Shown here: piece after piece, positions 45,592 through 56,516 of the stretch
How the letters are laid out: each line of letters opens with the position of its first letter
How positions within the stretch are numbered: the stretch's first letter is position 1
From: Rhizobium gallicum bv. gallicum R602sp
GTDB taxonomy: Bacteria > Pseudomonadota > Alphaproteobacteria > Rhizobiales > Rhizobiaceae
Length of the DNA: 64,000 bases
Assembly (NCBI RefSeq): GCF_000816845.1
Contig: NZ_CP006877.1
Location: forward strand, 2,547,501 to 2,611,500
Direction of reading: 5' to 3'
Notes under the pieces: generated by a model
Database searches by the model: none
What the model was told of the DNA's origin: nothing
Seen by the model: the letters and a program-made list of their open reading frames with translations, nothing else
Program-made: the position numbers and the translations under genes

Positions 45592-47004
45592 TCAGGCGCC
45601 GGCCATTTTGCCCTCGTGACGCACGAGAATGTAGAATCGTGCGCAGAGCATGACCGCGGCAGCCGCAAGGCCGACGAGAAAACCGAACCAGATGCCGACG
45701 CCGCCGAAGCCCATGGGGAAAGCGAAGAACCAGGCGAGGAAGAATCCGATCGGCCAGTAGGCAATCAGCGCCATGATCATCGGCACACGCGCATCCTTGA
45801 GGCCACGCAGCAAACCATTGGCAACCGCCTGCATGCCGTCGACGAGCTGGAAGAGACCGGCAACGACGATGAGCGGACCGGCGTAAGCCAGCACCTGCGG
45901 CGCTTCCGGCGAAGTGACGTCCAGGAACCAGCTGCCGAGGAATTCGGGCATGATGGCAAAAAGCACGCCACCGATACCCGAGATCGCCGCCGCGATGATC
46001 ATTACCGCGATGGAGGCGCGAACCAGAGCGGAATGGTCCCCCTGCCCGTGCGCAATGCCGACGCGGACAGTTGCGGCCTGCGAGAGACCGAGTGGGATCA
46101 TGAAGGCAATCGATGCCCATTGGAGCGCAATGCCATGGGCCGCAAGCTCAATCGTGCCGATGTAACCCATCAGCAGCGAGGCAACTGTAAAGAGGCTGAC
46201 TTCCGCAAGAATAGTCACGCTGATCGGCAGACCGAGACGAACGACGTCCCAAAGCGCGTGCCAATCCGGCCGCCAGAAACGCACCAGGATCTCGTAACGC
46301 CGCGTCTCCTCCCTCATCTGCACATAGGCGAGGATGAAGAAGAACCCCGCAGTCTGCACTGCGACCGAGACGATCGCAGCGCCCTCAAGGCCCATTGCCG
46401 GAAAGCCGAAATGACCGAGGACGAGGGCGTAGGCGAAGATCGCGTTCATCACCAGCATGGCAATGGTCACATTGAGGACGACGGCAGCCTTGCCGATCGC
46501 GCTGACGAGCGCGCGCACAACATTGTAAAGCAGCCCCGGCAGCACGCCGAAATGGCCGATCAGGATATAGCCGTGCGCAAGCTTTGCCACTTCGGGCTTC
46601 TGGCCGGCGGCGAGCAATATCTCCTCGGCATAGAAGAAGGCCGGCTGCATGACGAGCCAATAGACTGTGACCATCCAAAGGCCCATGCGCATCGAGCGAC
46701 GAACAGTGACGACATCGCCCCGGCCGTAAGCCTGCGCGACCATCGGGATAACCGCGATGGCAAAGCCCGAACCGAAAATCAGGATCGTGAACAGAAACTG
46801 CGCCGACAGCACCATTGCAGCCAGGTTCTCGGCGCCGAGGCGGCCGACGATCATCACGTCCGTCGTGTTGATGCCAAGCTGGGCAAGCTGCGCGCCGATG
46901 AACGGAATGCCGAGCGCTAGCGTAGCGCGAAAATGCGCACCCCAGTGATTGTCGGTTTGCGGCGCAATCCTGTGCACGTCGATCGGCGCGTCCATCAGAG
47001 CCAT
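45592..47004 (-). CDS. MATE-family multidrug/cation antiporter (NorM-like)
   Basis: A 470-residue MATE transporter with 12 membrane segments in two halves. The first includes LALGIPFIGAQLAQLGINTT DVMIVGRLG and the second ISVTILAEVSLFTVASLLMG followed by ELAAHGIALQ. It would export cationic drugs or metabolites in exchange for Na+ or H+. The N-terminal tail is about 25 residues. The start at 47004 is the first ATG. It lies downstream of the MFS exporter gene on the same strand, 135 bases away. Confidence 0.9.
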   Translation of the reverse strand: MALMDAPIDVHRIAPQTDNHWGAHFRATLALGIPFIGAQLAQLGINTTDVMIVGRLGAENLAAMVLSAQFLFTILIFGSGFAIAVIPMVAQAYGRGDVVTVRRSMRMGLWMVTVYWLVMQPAFFYAEEILLAAGQKPEVAKLAHGYILIGHFGVLPGLLYNVVRALVSAIGKAAVVLNVTIAMLVMNAIFAYALVLGHFGFPAMGLEGAAIVSVAVQTAGFFFILAYVQMREETRRYEILVRFWRPDWHALWDVVRLGLPISVTILAEVSLFTVASLLMGYIGTIELAAHGIALQWASIAFMIPLGLSQAATVRVGIAHGQGDHSALVRASIAVMIIAAAISGIGGVLFAIMPEFLGSWFLDVTSPEAPQVLAYAGPLIVVAGLFQLVDGMQAVANGLLRGLKDARVPMIMALIAYWPIGFFLAWFFAFPMGFGGVGIWFGFLVGLAAAAVMLCARFYILVRHEGKMAGA

Positions 47005-47139
47005 TCCTGTTTGGTTGAATCACTTCAGGCCGCATTCGCGGCAAAGTAATACCGGGCCTTAGATCAAAGGCCCGCAAAGAGCCACCCTAAAAGGGGCAGA
47101 TGATGAAAAATTCATCACATCATCACGAATTCTGATAGC

Positions 47140-48387
47140 TCATTGCGCCGGCGCCTCCAAGGCTTCCGAAGGTTTGGGTGTCCGGACCTTCGCGAGGAAC
47201 ACCAGGGCCGCCGACAGAATAAAGAAGGCGGCGAGCAGGTAGGGAGCACCGGCAAAGGTCACAGGAGCATGCGGCCCGGTGAAATAGCCGAACATCTGGG
47301 TGAAGATCAGCGGGCCGGCGATCGTCGTAATGCTGCTGAGGCTGGTCAGCGCTCCCTGCAATTCGCCCTGCGCGGATGGCGGCACCTTGCCGGCGGCGAT
47401 GCTGCGAAGCGGCGGATCGGCGACATTTTCCATCACCGTCAGAATAATGACCGTGTAGACGACCCAGCCCTCCCAGGCGAAAGCATAACCCGTCAGACCG
47501 ACGGCAGAGAAACAAAGGCCGACGATGGCGGTCTTCCACTCACCGAGCACCGGCACGATCTTTGGCAGCACAAGCCCCATGACGATCGCAGCGCCGATGC
47601 CGTAGATCCCGAGCGAAAGGCCGATCTGGCCTTCGCTCCAGCCGTAGCGATAGGTCGAAACGAAGGACCAGACGGACGGATATACGGCGTGTGCCAGCCA
47701 GAAGAGGAACATGACGGCGCCGACCCAGCCAATGCCGGGATAATTGCGCATCTGCTTCAACGCGCCCAGCGGATTGGCCCGCTTCCATTCGAACGTGCGC
47801 CGATGCTTGGCGTCCAGCGTTTCCGGCAACAGGAAATAGGCCGCAGCGAAATTGAGGAAGGAAAGCGCTGCTGCGCCGAAGAATGGAACACGCGGGCCGA
47901 ATTCGCCGAGCAAACCGCCAATGACCGGACCGATGGTGAAGCCGACGCCGAAGGCGATGCCAATCAGGCCGAAATTCTTTGCGCGGTTCCCGTCATTGCT
48001 GATGTCGGCGATATAGGCAGAACACGTCGCGTAGCTGCCGCCGCTGAAGCCTGCGAGCGCCCGGCCGATAAAAAGCATCCAGAAGCTGGTGGCGACCGCG
48101 CAGATCAGATTGTCGATCGCGAAGGTCAACACGGAGAGAAGCAAGATCGGACGGCGGCCGAAACGGTCGCTGAGATTGCCAAGCAGTGGCGAGAACAAAA
48201 ACAGCATGCCGGCATAGACGACCAGTAGCCAGCCGCCGTCGAGTGCGGCATCGCTAATGGTTCCGCCGGTCAGTTCCTCAAGATAGGCGGGCAGGACCGG
48301 CATGATGATCGCAATGCCGATCACGTCCAAAAACAGGATCAGGAAAACGAGGAAGAGGCCGCGGCGAACGAATTTGGGATCAAGCAT
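47140..48387 (-). CDS. MFS transporter, TetA-type 12-TMS exporter
   Basis: A 415-residue major-facilitator protein with the drug-H+ antiporter look of TetA class proteins: [20 protein letters not shown] in TM1, loop motif [18 protein letters not shown], and motif C-like [18 protein letters not shown] in TM5. The ATG at 48387 begins [12 protein letters not shown]; an upstream extension of about 50 codons has no support. The substrate cannot be read. The exporter pair here may share regulation. Confidence 0.88.
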   Translation of the reverse strand: MLDPKFVRRGLFLVFLILFLDVIGIAIIMPVLPAYLEELTGGTISDAALDGGWLLVVYAGMLFLFSPLLGNLSDRFGRRPILLLSVLTFAIDNLICAVATSFWMLFIGRALAGFSGGSYATCSAYIADISNDGNRAKNFGLIGIAFGVGFTIGPVIGGLLGEFGPRVPFFGAAALSFLNFAAAYFLLPETLDAKHRRTFEWKRANPLGALKQMRNYPGIGWVGAVMFLFWLAHAVYPSVWSFVSTYRYGWSEGQIGLSLGIYGIGAAIVMGLVLPKIVPVLGEWKTAIVGLCFSAVGLTGYAFAWEGWVVYTVIILTVMENVADPPLRSIAAGKVPPSAQGELQGALTSLSSITTIAGPLIFTQMFGYFTGPHAPVTFAGAPYLLAAFFILSAALVFLAKVRTPKPSEALEAPAQ

Positions 48388-48561
48388 GGAACATCTCTCA
48401 ACAGCGGATTGCTTTCTGGAAAGACGATCTCGTCGCCGGGGTTTGTTACATAGCTTAACGAGAAAAATGAAACAATACGTGAACATTTCAAAGTTTTTGA
48501 TCAAGCCGCCAGTGAAATTGATCGGCGGCGGGAACAAACGGGGACTCTAAGCGGGCCGCCG

Positions 48562-49095
48562 CTACTCCTTCACGAAATCGACGAAGGCGCGCAGTGCAGC
48601 CGCCATGGGCCTGTGGCTGGCATACTTAAGCATGGTTCGGAGAATTCGGAGACTCCTGAAGGATCGGCAGATCGGCGCGAGTTCGCCCCGTGCAATGGTT
48701 GGAGTGAGCCCTTCCTCGAAGAGCCGATGAGCCCGGCGAACACAGAACCACCTCCATCTCGATGACGTTGGCCACCAGCGGCCCGGACGGCGAGATCACC
48801 AGCGTTTCGCCGTCGCTCTCGAACTCCCAGTCGAGACGTGCACCGCTTGACCGAGTGCCGAAACAATCGCCAAGCGCCGACACGAGGCGCTTCCAACAGC
48901 TTTTCGCCGGCTTGGGTCGGCGTCATGCCGCGGGTCGTGGCGGTTGAGGAAACGCACGCCGAGCCGCTGTTCGAGGCTACGGAGAGATGTGCTAAGCGAA
49001 GATGGCGACACGCCGTGTTTGCCGGCTGCAGTGCGAAAGTTCCGTTCCCTTGCAATGGCGGCGAAGGCAGCCAGATCACTGAAAGGCGAAGTCAT
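48562..49095 (-). pseudogene. Degenerate LysR-family regulator
   Basis: The helix-turn-helix end is intact: PFSDLAAFAAIARERNFRTA and GVSPSSLSTSLRSLEQRLGV. Frameshifts then follow (MTPTQAGEKLLEA appears in another frame), most of the effector domain is deleted, and the C-terminus reads GETLVISPSGPLVANVIEM and finally MAAALRAFVDFVKE in further frames. It lies divergent from an intact aldo/keto reductase gene, the usual place for its regulator. That gene has therefore lost its local control. Confidence 0.85.
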
Positions 49096-49208
49096 CCATT
49101 GTGCGTAATTCCGTACGGGCCGTTCAATACTGTACGGGTTATCGCACAAGGTCTAGCCGGATAAATCACGTCTGAGAATGCCGCTGGTATCGAAAAAAGG
49201 GAAAAGAG

Positions 49209-50204
49209 ATGCACACCTATCGTTTGGCAAAGACCGGGCCCGAAGTTTCTGCCATCGGCCTCGGTTGCATGGGTATGTCGGGCATGTATGGCCCTTCGGA
49301 TCGCGAAGAGGGCATCGCCACCATCCATGCCGCGCTTGATGCCGGCGTCAACCTGCTGGATACGGGAGATTTCTACGGCATGGGCCATAACGAGATGCTG
49401 ATCGGCGAAGCGCTGAAGGGCCGCAAACGCGAGAATGTCGTCATCAGCGTCAAGACCGGAGCGCTCCGCGATCCGCAGGGCACGTGGCTCGGCTATGATT
49501 GCCGGCCGGCGGCGCTCAAGAACTTCGTCGCCTACTCGCTGCAGCGTCTCGGTGTCGACTACATCGACATCTACCGCCCTGCCCGCCTCGACCCGAACGT
49601 GCCTATCGAAGAGACCGTCGGCGCGATCGCCGACATGATCAAGGCCGGTTATGTCCGGCACGTTGGCCTTTCCGAAGTCGGCGCCGACACGATCCGCAGG
49701 GCGGCGGCCGTTCATCCGATCGTCGATGTTCAGATCGAATATTCACTGATTTCCCGCGGCATCGAAGATGCAATTCTGCCCACCTGCCGCGAACTCGGCA
49801 TCTCGATCACCGCTTACGGTGTCCTCTCGCGCGGCTTGATCAGCGGCCACTGGCAGAAGGGCCAGGAATCGGGCAAAGGCGATTTTCGCGGCTACAGCCC
49901 CCGTTTCCAGGAAGGCAATATCGACCAGAACCTGGCGCTCGTCGAAGAACTCCGCAAGATCGCCGAGGCAAAGCGCGTTTCGGTCGCTCAGATCGCAATC
50001 GCCTGGGTTGCCGCACAGGGCAAGGACATTATCCCGCTCGTCGGCGCCCGCCGCCGCGACCGGCTGACGGAAGCGCTCGGCTCAAGAGCTGTCGAGCTTT
50101 CTGCAGATGATATGGGCACCATCGAACGCGCCATTCCGAAGGATGCGGCGGCAGGTGCGCGCTACTCGGATACGCAATTGCAGCATATGGACAGCGAAAA
50201 ATAG
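49209..50204 (+). CDS. Aldo/keto reductase
   Basis: The 331-residue (beta/alpha)8 NADPH-dependent reductase has the catalytic Asp and Tyr in LLDTGDFYGMGHNEMLIGEA, Lys in VISVKTG, and the usual His position occupied in DYIDIYRPARLDPNVPIEET, a variant seen in part of the YajO/AKR13-like group. NADPH-loop residues are in ARRRDRLTEALGS. It reduces aldehydes or ketones; the physiological substrate is not readable. GGAAAAGAG precedes the ATG. Confidence 0.9.
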   Translation: MHTYRLAKTGPEVSAIGLGCMGMSGMYGPSDREEGIATIHAALDAGVNLLDTGDFYGMGHNEMLIGEALKGRKRENVVISVKTGALRDPQGTWLGYDCRPAALKNFVAYSLQRLGVDYIDIYRPARLDPNVPIEETVGAIADMIKAGYVRHVGLSEVGADTIRRAAAVHPIVDVQIEYSLISRGIEDAILPTCRELGISITAYGVLSRGLISGHWQKGQESGKGDFRGYSPRFQEGNIDQNLALVEELRKIAEAKRVSVAQIAIAWVAAQGKDIIPLVGARRRDRLTEALGSRAVELSADDMGTIERAIPKDAAAGARYSDTQLQHMDSEK

Positions 50205-50282
50205 GACCATAAGCTCTTGCTGGCAGCCCTCCCCAGCCTTCTCCCTGACAAAATGAGGAGAGAGTGGACAAAAGTTGGACGC

Positions 50283-51215
50283 TCAAACCGGCCCGGAGAA
50301 CGTATCGCAGGCGGCGAGCTGGCCACTGTCGAAGCCTCGCTTGAACCAGCGCATGCGCTGGTCCGACGTGCCGTGATTGAAGCTTTCCGGCACGACATAG
50401 CCCTGGCTGCGCTTCTGCAGCGTGTCGTCGCCGATCTGCTGAGCGGCGTTCAGCGCCTCTTCAAGGTCTCCGGCATCAAGCATGCCTTTCTGCTCGGTAT
50501 ATTTCCCCCAGATGCCCGCAAAGCAATCGGCCTGCAACTCGACGCGCACCGACATCTTGTTGGCCTCCGCTTCGCTCATGCGCTGGCGCGCCTCGTTGAA
50601 CTTCGGCAGGATGCCGAGCAGGTTCTGGACGTGGTGGCCGACTTCATGGGCGACGACGTAGGCTTCGGCGAAGTCGCCGGAGGCGCCAAATTTTCTTTCG
50701 AGCTCCTGGAAGAACGTGGTGTCGAGATAGACCTTGTGATCGCCAGGGCAATAGAACGGTCCGCTGGCGGCGGATGCGAAACCGCAGGCCGATCGCGTAG
50801 CCTCCGCAAACAGCACCAGTGTTGGCTCCTCATAATCCCTGCCCTGAGCCTGGAAGATGCCCTGCCAGGTGTCCTCGGTCTCGGCCAGCACGGTACGCAT
50901 GAATGCAGTCATCTCGTCATCGGCGGGCGGGCTAGTGCCTTCCGATTGGCTCTGCTCGTAGCCGGAGCCGCCCGTCATGCCGCCATCCAACACCTGCATC
51001 AGGTCGATGCCCATCGCCTTGAAGATCAGATAGATGACAACGAGGAAGATGATCGTGCCGATCGAAAGCCCGCCGCCCCTGCGTCCCACACCGCCGCCGG
51101 TTGGAAAGCTGAAGCCGCCGCTGCGGCCGAACGGATTACGGCCGAACCCGCCACCTGTCGCGTCACCGCGGCGATCCTCGACATTGTCCGACTGGCGGCG
51201 CCCCTTCCATTCCAT
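50283..51215 (-). CDS. Neutral zinc metallopeptidase, YpfJ family
   Basis: A 310-residue membrane protein of the YpfJ family (PF04228). A Gly/Arg-rich cytoplasmic start is followed by one membrane span (IGTIIFLVVIYLIFKAMG, about 52-69), then an extracytoplasmic domain with the zinc motif VVAHEVGHHVQNLLG (about 185-199), CGFASAASGPFYCPGDHKVY, and VELQADCFAGIWG carrying the third ligand Glu/Asp. The ATG at 51215 is preferred over 51245 because it starts the family-typical MEWKGRRQSDNVEDRRG. The substrates are unknown. Confidence 0.92.
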   Translation of the reverse strand: MEWKGRRQSDNVEDRRGDATGGGFGRNPFGRSGGFSFPTGGGVGRRGGGLSIGTIIFLVVIYLIFKAMGIDLMQVLDGGMTGGSGYEQSQSEGTSPPADDEMTAFMRTVLAETEDTWQGIFQAQGRDYEEPTLVLFAEATRSACGFASAASGPFYCPGDHKVYLDTTFFQELERKFGASGDFAEAYVVAHEVGHHVQNLLGILPKFNEARQRMSEAEANKMSVRVELQADCFAGIWGKYTEQKGMLDAGDLEEALNAAQQIGDDTLQKRSQGYVVPESFNHGTSDQRMRWFKRGFDSGQLAACDTFSGPV

Positions 51216-51296
51216 CTGAACTCTCCCCTGGCGATGCGCAGGCAATGCGCTCTAAGGCAATTATATATCCGGCGAGGGCGTGAAGGCCAGCAGGTT

Positions 51297-51410
51297 TCAG
51301 GCAAAGGGCTTTAGACGCAGACAAAGCGCAAGAATGGCACCGATCGTCGCGAGCACAATGCCCACCATGGCGGAAGCCGTATCGTTCCCGCTGAAGATCA
51401 TTTCATTCAT
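51297..51410 (-). CDS. 37-residue predicted membrane peptide
   Basis: A minus-strand frame with ATG at 51410 (GGGGCGG upstream) encodes 37 residues: polar start MNEMIFSGNDTAS, hydrophobic span AMVGIVLATIGAILALCL and basic end RLKPFA, which puts the C-terminus inside the cell by the positive-inside rule. It ends about 80 bases before the metallopeptidase start and could be co-transcribed. There is no family. Confidence 0.4.
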   Translation of the reverse strand: MNEMIFSGNDTASAMVGIVLATIGAILALCLRLKPFA

Positions 51411-51487
51411 GAACCGCCCCGGAACCAGAGTGAACAGACCGGTGCAAGATACTACACCGCAGTCGTAACGCCTCGGCCGCGAACTCG

Positions 51488-51688
51488 TGTTCCTTGCGTT
51501 TTACCGATGCGCTGAAGGAGACGGGCGCCACAGCCGGGCTGCAGGTTCATCGCTCGCACGGGACCGCCGATGCCTATGTCGAGCGCTTGAAGCGGGACAA
51601 CGGAAAGCTCCTTATCCTGACGCGCGAGGCCTTCGAAATTCCGGCCAGCCGTGGCTATGCGGCTGAGGTGCGACGTCGCGTCGGTTGA
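51488..51688 (+). pseudogene. C-terminal fragment of a LytTR DNA-binding protein
   Basis: The frame reads FTDALKETGATAGLQVHRSH, GTADAYVERLKRDNGKLLIL and PASRGYAAEVRRRVG, stop. This matches the end of LytTR domains, where VHRS(H/Y)WV and (V/I)SR-YA are the conserved parts. The sequence before it does not continue the domain and there is no proper start, so most of the gene is gone. Confidence 0.6.
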
Positions 51689-51760
51689 AGAAAATGCATC
51701 AAATGCTTGACGTGACTCCCGCTTTTGCCCTCACTGAAGGAGAGGATGCGGGAGGACATG

Positions 51761-52786
51761 ATGAAAGCTGTACGCCTGGAAGCGAGGGGGCGGCTTGCCG
51801 TGAGCCGAATGGAAAAGCCGGTGCCAGGCCATGGCGAAATGCTGGTGAAGGTCGAAGCCTGCGGCATCTGCGGCACCGACCGCCATCTCTTCCTGGGCGA
51901 ATTTCCGTCGAAGACGCCGGTGACACTCGGGCACGAGTTCGTCGGCATCATCGAAGCCGTTGGGCAAGGCGTGACCGCCTTTCGCCCCGGCATGCGGGTG
52001 ACCGGCGACCCGAACATCGCCTGCGGGCGCTGCCCGGAGTGCCAGCGCGGACGTGTCAATCTCTGCCGGAACCTGCAGGCGATCGGCATTCATCGGGATG
52101 GCGGTTTTGCCGAATATGTCTGCATGCCGGAGCAACAGGCGTTCGAACTGCCTCAGTCGCTGGCACCGCTGCATGGCGCCTTTTGTGAACCCCTTGCCTG
52201 CTGTCTGCACGGCGTCGATCTGGCAAAGATCAGGGCCGGCGCATCCGTGGCCGTGCTTGGCGGTGGCGTGATCGGACTGCTGGTCGTGCAGCTTGTGCGG
52301 CTCGCCGGCGCAACACGCGTCGTGCTGGTGACGCGCAACGCCGATAAACGGCGGCTTGCCGAAGACCTTGGCGCGACGGCTACGTCCGACCCCTCAGCAG
52401 GCGACGTCGCCGATCTGGTGACGGCTGACCAGGGCCTTCTGCCGGGCGGTGCCGATGTGGTGATCGAATGCGCCGGCGTTGCGGAGACCATGGAACAGGC
52501 TCCTCTCCTCGCCCGCCGCGGCGGCACCGTCGTGATCCTCGGTGTCATGCCGCAAGGCGCCAGGATTTCCATGCAGCCCTTCGATCTGCTGTTTCGCGAG
52601 ATCAAGCTGGTGAACTCGTTTTTGAACCCCTTCACTCACGGCCGGGCTGCGGACTTGATCGCCTCGGGCGTCATCAAGGTCGAGCCTCTCATCTCCCGCC
52701 GGATCGGGCTTGATGACGCGCCGGAAGCGATCGCCAATCCGGCACGCAACGGCGAGATACGCGTCATTGTAGTACCCGGCCCGTGA
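51761..52786 (+). CDS. Zinc-dependent medium-chain alcohol dehydrogenase
   Basis: The 341-residue MDR enzyme has catalytic zinc in EACGICGTDRHLF and LGHEFVG, structural zinc in CGRCPECQRGRVNLC, and the NAD fold in VAVLGGGVIGLLVVQLVRLA. It resembles polyol dehydrogenases (sorbitol- or galactitol-type). GGAGG lies five bases before the ATG at 51761. It stands alone between the LytTR relic and carB. Substrate unknown. Confidence 0.85.
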   Translation: MKAVRLEARGRLAVSRMEKPVPGHGEMLVKVEACGICGTDRHLFLGEFPSKTPVTLGHEFVGIIEAVGQGVTAFRPGMRVTGDPNIACGRCPECQRGRVNLCRNLQAIGIHRDGGFAEYVCMPEQQAFELPQSLAPLHGAFCEPLACCLHGVDLAKIRAGASVAVLGGGVIGLLVVQLVRLAGATRVVLVTRNADKRRLAEDLGATATSDPSAGDVADLVTADQGLLPGGADVVIECAGVAETMEQAPLLARRGGTVVILGVMPQGARISMQPFDLLFREIKLVNSFLNPFTHGRAADLIASGVIKVEPLISRRIGLDDAPEAIANPARNGEIRVIVVPGP

Positions 52787-52958
52787 ACGGCATTTCAGGA
52801 GTTTTCGGATTCCTGTCGATTCCGCGATTTATGGGGTTCCGTTTGCAAATACATTTGCCTATAAGCCGCTTCTAGCCTGAAAAGACCCCTCGTGCGCGAC
52901 CGACCCGGTGCCTCCCACCCTGGCCGGCTTTTTGCGCAGCTAGAAACGGATATCGTCA

Positions 52959-55900
52959 ATGCCGAAGCGCCAAGACATCAAATCGATCCTCATCATCGGC
53001 GCGGGACCGATCGTCATTGGCCAGGCTTGCGAATTCGACTATTCCGGCACCCAGGCCTGCAAGGCGCTGAAGGAGGAAGGCTACAGGGTCATCCTTGTCA
53101 ACTCCAACCCGGCGACAATCATGACCGACCCGGGTCTTGCGGACGCGACCTATGTCGAGCCGATCACCCCGGAAGTCGTCGCCAAGATCATCGCCAAGGA
53201 GCGGCCGGATGCGTTGCTGCCGACCATGGGCGGCCAGACGGCGCTGAACACGGCTCTTTCGCTAAAGCGCATGGGTGTGCTCGACCGATACAATGTCGAG
53301 ATGATCGGCGCCAAGCCGGCCGCGATCGACATGGCGGAAGACCGCGCCCTCTTCCGTGAAGCCATGGCCCGCATCGGGCTGGAAACGCCGCGCTCGATGC
53401 TGGCGAACGCCACAGACATCAAGGACGCCGACCGCAAGATGCACGAGGCGGAGCGCACAAAGCTGCGCGAAAGCCTCTCGGGCGCCGCGCTCGACACTGC
53501 GCTGGACGATCTGGAAAACCAGTGGAACCTGGGCGAGAGCGACCGCAAGCAGCGCTATTTGAACCACGCAATGGCGATCGCCGCTCAGGCGCTCGATGAC
53601 GTCGGCCTGCCGGCCATCATCCGCCCGTCCTTCACTCTCGGCGGCACCGGCGGCGGCATTGCCTACAACCGTTCGGAATTCTTCGACATCGTCGGCGGCG
53701 GCCTCGATGCTTCGCCCACGACCGAAGTTCTGATCGAGGAGTCGGTCCTCGGCTGGAAGGAATATGAAATGGAAGTCGTCCGCGACAAGGCGGACAATTG
53801 CATCATCATCTGCTCGATCGAAAACATTGATCCGATGGGTGTCCACACCGGCGACTCGATCACCGTCGCTCCAGCGCTGACGCTGACTGACAAGGAATAT
53901 CAGATCATGCGCAACGCCTCAATTGCGGTGCTGCGCGAGATCGGCGTCGAGACTGGCGGTTCAAACGTCCAGTTCGCCGTCAATCCGAAGGACGGCCGCC
54001 TCGTGGTCATCGAGATGAACCCGCGCGTTTCACGCTCTTCGGCGCTCGCTTCCAAGGCAACCGGGTTCCCGATCGCCAAGGTCGCGGCGAAACTCGCGAT
54101 CGGCTACACGCTGGACGAACTGGAAAACGACATCACCGGTGGCGCCACACCCGCCTCCTTCGAACCGTCGATCGACTATGTCGTCACCAAGATCCCGCGC
54201 TTTGCCTTCGAGAAGTTCCCGGGCGCCTCGCCGATCTTGACGACGGCGATGAAGTCCGTCGGCGAAGTCATGGCGATCGGCCGCACCTTCGCCGAATCAC
54301 TGCAGAAGGCGCTCCGCGGCCTCGAAACGGGGCTGACTGGCCTTGATGAAATCGAAATTCCAGACGTCGAGGAAGGCGAGTCCAGCCAAAACGCCATCCG
54401 TGCCGCGATCGGCACGCCGACGCCCGATCGCCTGCGTATGGTTGCCCAGGCGTTGCGCCAGGGCATGAGCGAGGCCGAGGTTCACGAGGGCTCCAAGATC
54501 GACCCGTGGTTCATCGCCCAGTTCAAGGCGATCGTCGACATGGAGGCCCGTATCCGCGAGCATGGCCTACCGAGCGACGCCGCAAACCTGCGTATGCTCA
54601 AGGCCATGGGCTTTTCGGACGCGCGCCTCGCGACGCTGACGAACAAGCGTCCGAAAGAAGTGGCGGAACTTCGCAACAGCCTGAATGTCCGCCCGGTTTT
54701 CAAGCGCATCGACACCTGCGCGGCCGAATTCGCCTCGCCGACTGCCTATATGTATTCCACTTACGAAACGCCCTTCGTCGGCGCCGCCCGCTCCGAGGCG
54801 CAGGTCTCCGACCGCAAGAAGGTCGTCATCCTCGGCGGCGGTCCGAACCGTATCGGCCAGGGTATCGAGTTCGATTACTGTTGCTGCCACGCCGCCTTCG
54901 CACTGAAGGATGCCGGCTACGAAGCGATCATGATCAACTGCAACCCGGAGACCGTCTCGACCGACTACGACACCTCCGACCGCCTCTATTTCGAGCCGCT
55001 AACGGCCGAAGACGTGATCGAGATCCTGCGCGCCGAGCAGGAGAAGGGTGAGGTCGTCGGCGTCATCGTCCAGTTCGGCGGTCAGACGCCGCTGAAGCTT
55101 GCCGAAGCGCTGGAAAAGAACGGCATCCCGATTCTCGGCACCGCGCCGGATGCGATCGACCTTGCCGAGGACCGCGACCGCTTCCAGAAGCTCCTGATGA
55201 AGCTCGACCTCAACCAGCCGAACAACGGAATTGCCTATTCCGTCGAGCAGGCCCGCCTCGTCGCCGCCGAAATCGGCTTCCCGCTGGTTGTACGCCCCTC
55301 CTACGTTCTCGGCGGCCGCGCCATGCAGATCATCCACTCGGAATCGATGCTGCAGACCTATCTGCTCGACACCGTTCCGGAACTGGTACCGGAAGACATC
55401 AAGCAGCGCTATCCGAACGACAAGACCGGCCAGATCAACACGCTGCTCGGCAAGAACCCGCTGCTCTTCGACAGCTACCTGGCGAACGCTATCGAGGTCG
55501 ACGTCGACTGCCTCTCCGACGGCGATGACGTCTACGTCGCCGGCATCATGGAGCACATCGAAGAAGCCGGCATCCATTCCGGCGACTCGGCCTGCTCGCT
55601 GCCGCCGCGCTCGCTGTCGGGGGACTTGCTCGACGAGCTCGAGCGCCAGGCAAAGGCCATGGCCAAGGCTCTGAATGTCGGCGGTCTGATGAACGTGCAG
55701 TTCGCTATCAAGGACAGCACCGTCTACGTGCTCGAAGTCAACCCGCGTGCCTCGCGCACCGTGCCATTCGTGGCAAAGACCATCGGCGCGCCGATTGCCA
55801 AGATCGCCGCCCGCGTCATGGCCGGCGAAAAGCTGGATGCGGCCTTCGCCGCCTACGGCCAAAAGCCCGACCCGCGCGCCCTGAAGCACATTGCCGTCAA

Positions 55901-56471
55901 GGAGGCCGTCTTCCCCTTCGCCCGCTTCCCGGGCGTCGATACGCTGCTTGGGCCTGAAATGCGCTCGACCGGGGAGGTCATCGGCCTCGACACCGATTTC
56001 GCCCTTGCCTTCGCCAAGTCGCAGCTCGGCGCCGGCGTTGAACTGCCGCGTGACGGGACGGTCTTCGTCTCCGTTCGCGACCACGACAAGCCGCGCGTGC
56101 TGCCTGCGATCCGTGTTCTTGTAGGCGAAGGTTTCAAGGTACTCGCCACCGGCGGCACGCAACGTTTCTTGGCTGAAAATGGCATCGAAGCGACGAAGAT
56201 CAACAAGGTGCTCGAGGGCCGGCCGCACATCGAGGATGCGATCCGCAACCGCCAGGTCCAACTTGTCATCAACACGACGGACGGCAACAAGGCGATCTCC
56301 GATTCGAAGTCGCTCCGCCGCGCGACCCTGATGCAGAAGGTGCCGTATTACACGACCATGGCCGGTGCCGAAGCAGCCGCCCAGGCGATCAAGGCGCTGA
56401 AGGCCGGCAACCTCGAGGTTCGCCCGCTGCAGAGCTATTTCCAAGCGTTAGACGACCGGAAGTTGCCGTAA
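52959..56471 (+). CDS. carB: Carbamoyl-phosphate synthase large subunit
   Basis: The 1170-residue enzyme makes carbamoyl phosphate from bicarbonate, ATP and CarA-derived ammonia. Two homologous ATP-grasp halves are clear: [20 protein letters not shown] at the start and [20 protein letters not shown] near residue 620. Each has the Gly-rich [10 protein letters not shown] or GGRAMQI-type ATP loops and [18 protein letters not shown] or [18 protein letters not shown]. The C-terminal MGS-like regulatory domain (from about 1025) includes [19 protein letters not shown]. Inserts make it longer than the E. coli enzyme, as is usual in alphaproteobacteria. Confidence 0.98.
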   Translation: MPKRQDIKSILIIGAGPIVIGQACEFDYSGTQACKALKEEGYRVILVNSNPATIMTDPGLADATYVEPITPEVVAKIIAKERPDALLPTMGGQTALNTALSLKRMGVLDRYNVEMIGAKPAAIDMAEDRALFREAMARIGLETPRSMLANATDIKDADRKMHEAERTKLRESLSGAALDTALDDLENQWNLGESDRKQRYLNHAMAIAAQALDDVGLPAIIRPSFTLGGTGGGIAYNRSEFFDIVGGGLDASPTTEVLIEESVLGWKEYEMEVVRDKADNCIIICSIENIDPMGVHTGDSITVAPALTLTDKEYQIMRNASIAVLREIGVETGGSNVQFAVNPKDGRLVVIEMNPRVSRSSALASKATGFPIAKVAAKLAIGYTLDELENDITGGATPASFEPSIDYVVTKIPRFAFEKFPGASPILTTAMKSVGEVMAIGRTFAESLQKALRGLETGLTGLDEIEIPDVEEGESSQNAIRAAIGTPTPDRLRMVAQALRQGMSEAEVHEGSKIDPWFIAQFKAIVDMEARIREHGLPSDAANLRMLKAMGFSDARLATLTNKRPKEVAELRNSLNVRPVFKRIDTCAAEFASPTAYMYSTYETPFVGAARSEAQVSDRKKVVILGGGPNRIGQGIEFDYCCCHAAFALKDAGYEAIMINCNPETVSTDYDTSDRLYFEPLTAEDVIEILRAEQEKGEVVGVIVQFGGQTPLKLAEALEKNGIPILGTAPDAIDLAEDRDRFQKLLMKLDLNQPNNGIAYSVEQARLVAAEIGFPLVVRPSYVLGGRAMQIIHSESMLQTYLLDTVPELVPEDIKQRYPNDKTGQINTLLGKNPLLFDSYLANAIEVDVDCLSDGDDVYVAGIMEHIEEAGIHSGDSACSLPPRSLSGDLLDELERQAKAMAKALNVGGLMNVQFAIKDSTVYVLEVNPRASRTVPFVAKTIGAPIAKIAARVMAGEKLDAAFAAYGQKPDPRALKHIAVKEAVFPFARFPGVDTLLGPEMRSTGEVIGLDTDFALAFAKSQLGAGVELPRDGTVFVSVRDHDKPRVLPAIRVLVGEGFKVLATGGTQRFLAENGIEATKINKVLEGRPHIEDAIRNRQVQLVINTTDGNKAISDSKSLRRATLMQKVPYYTTMAGAEAAAQAIKALKAGNLEVRPLQSYFQALDDRKLP

Positions 56472-56477
56472 AACCTC

Positions 56478-56508
56478 CCGGATGTTAGCGTTGCGGCGGT
56501 ACATCCGG
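56478..56508 (+). promoter_or_regulatory. Stem-loop between carB and the DUF2235 gene
   Basis: CCGGATGT (56478-56485) pairs perfectly with ACATCCGG (56501-56508). The GG at the end of the right arm belongs to the GGAG that serves as ribosome binding site for the next gene (ATG 56517), so the stem could restrain its translation. It has no T-run. Confidence 0.4.
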
Positions 56509-56516
56509 AGCGGTTG

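Noticed and set aside
47060..47130. GGGCCTT/AAGGCCC stem and a GATGATG...CATCATC repeat upstream of the MATE gene
   Set aside because: No T-run and no regular operator geometry. The second is a low-complexity ATG/CAT pattern.
52787..52958. A possible attenuator with GGCCGGCTTTTT before carB
   Set aside because: I could not form a continuous stem ahead of the T-run; the pairing breaks after three bases.
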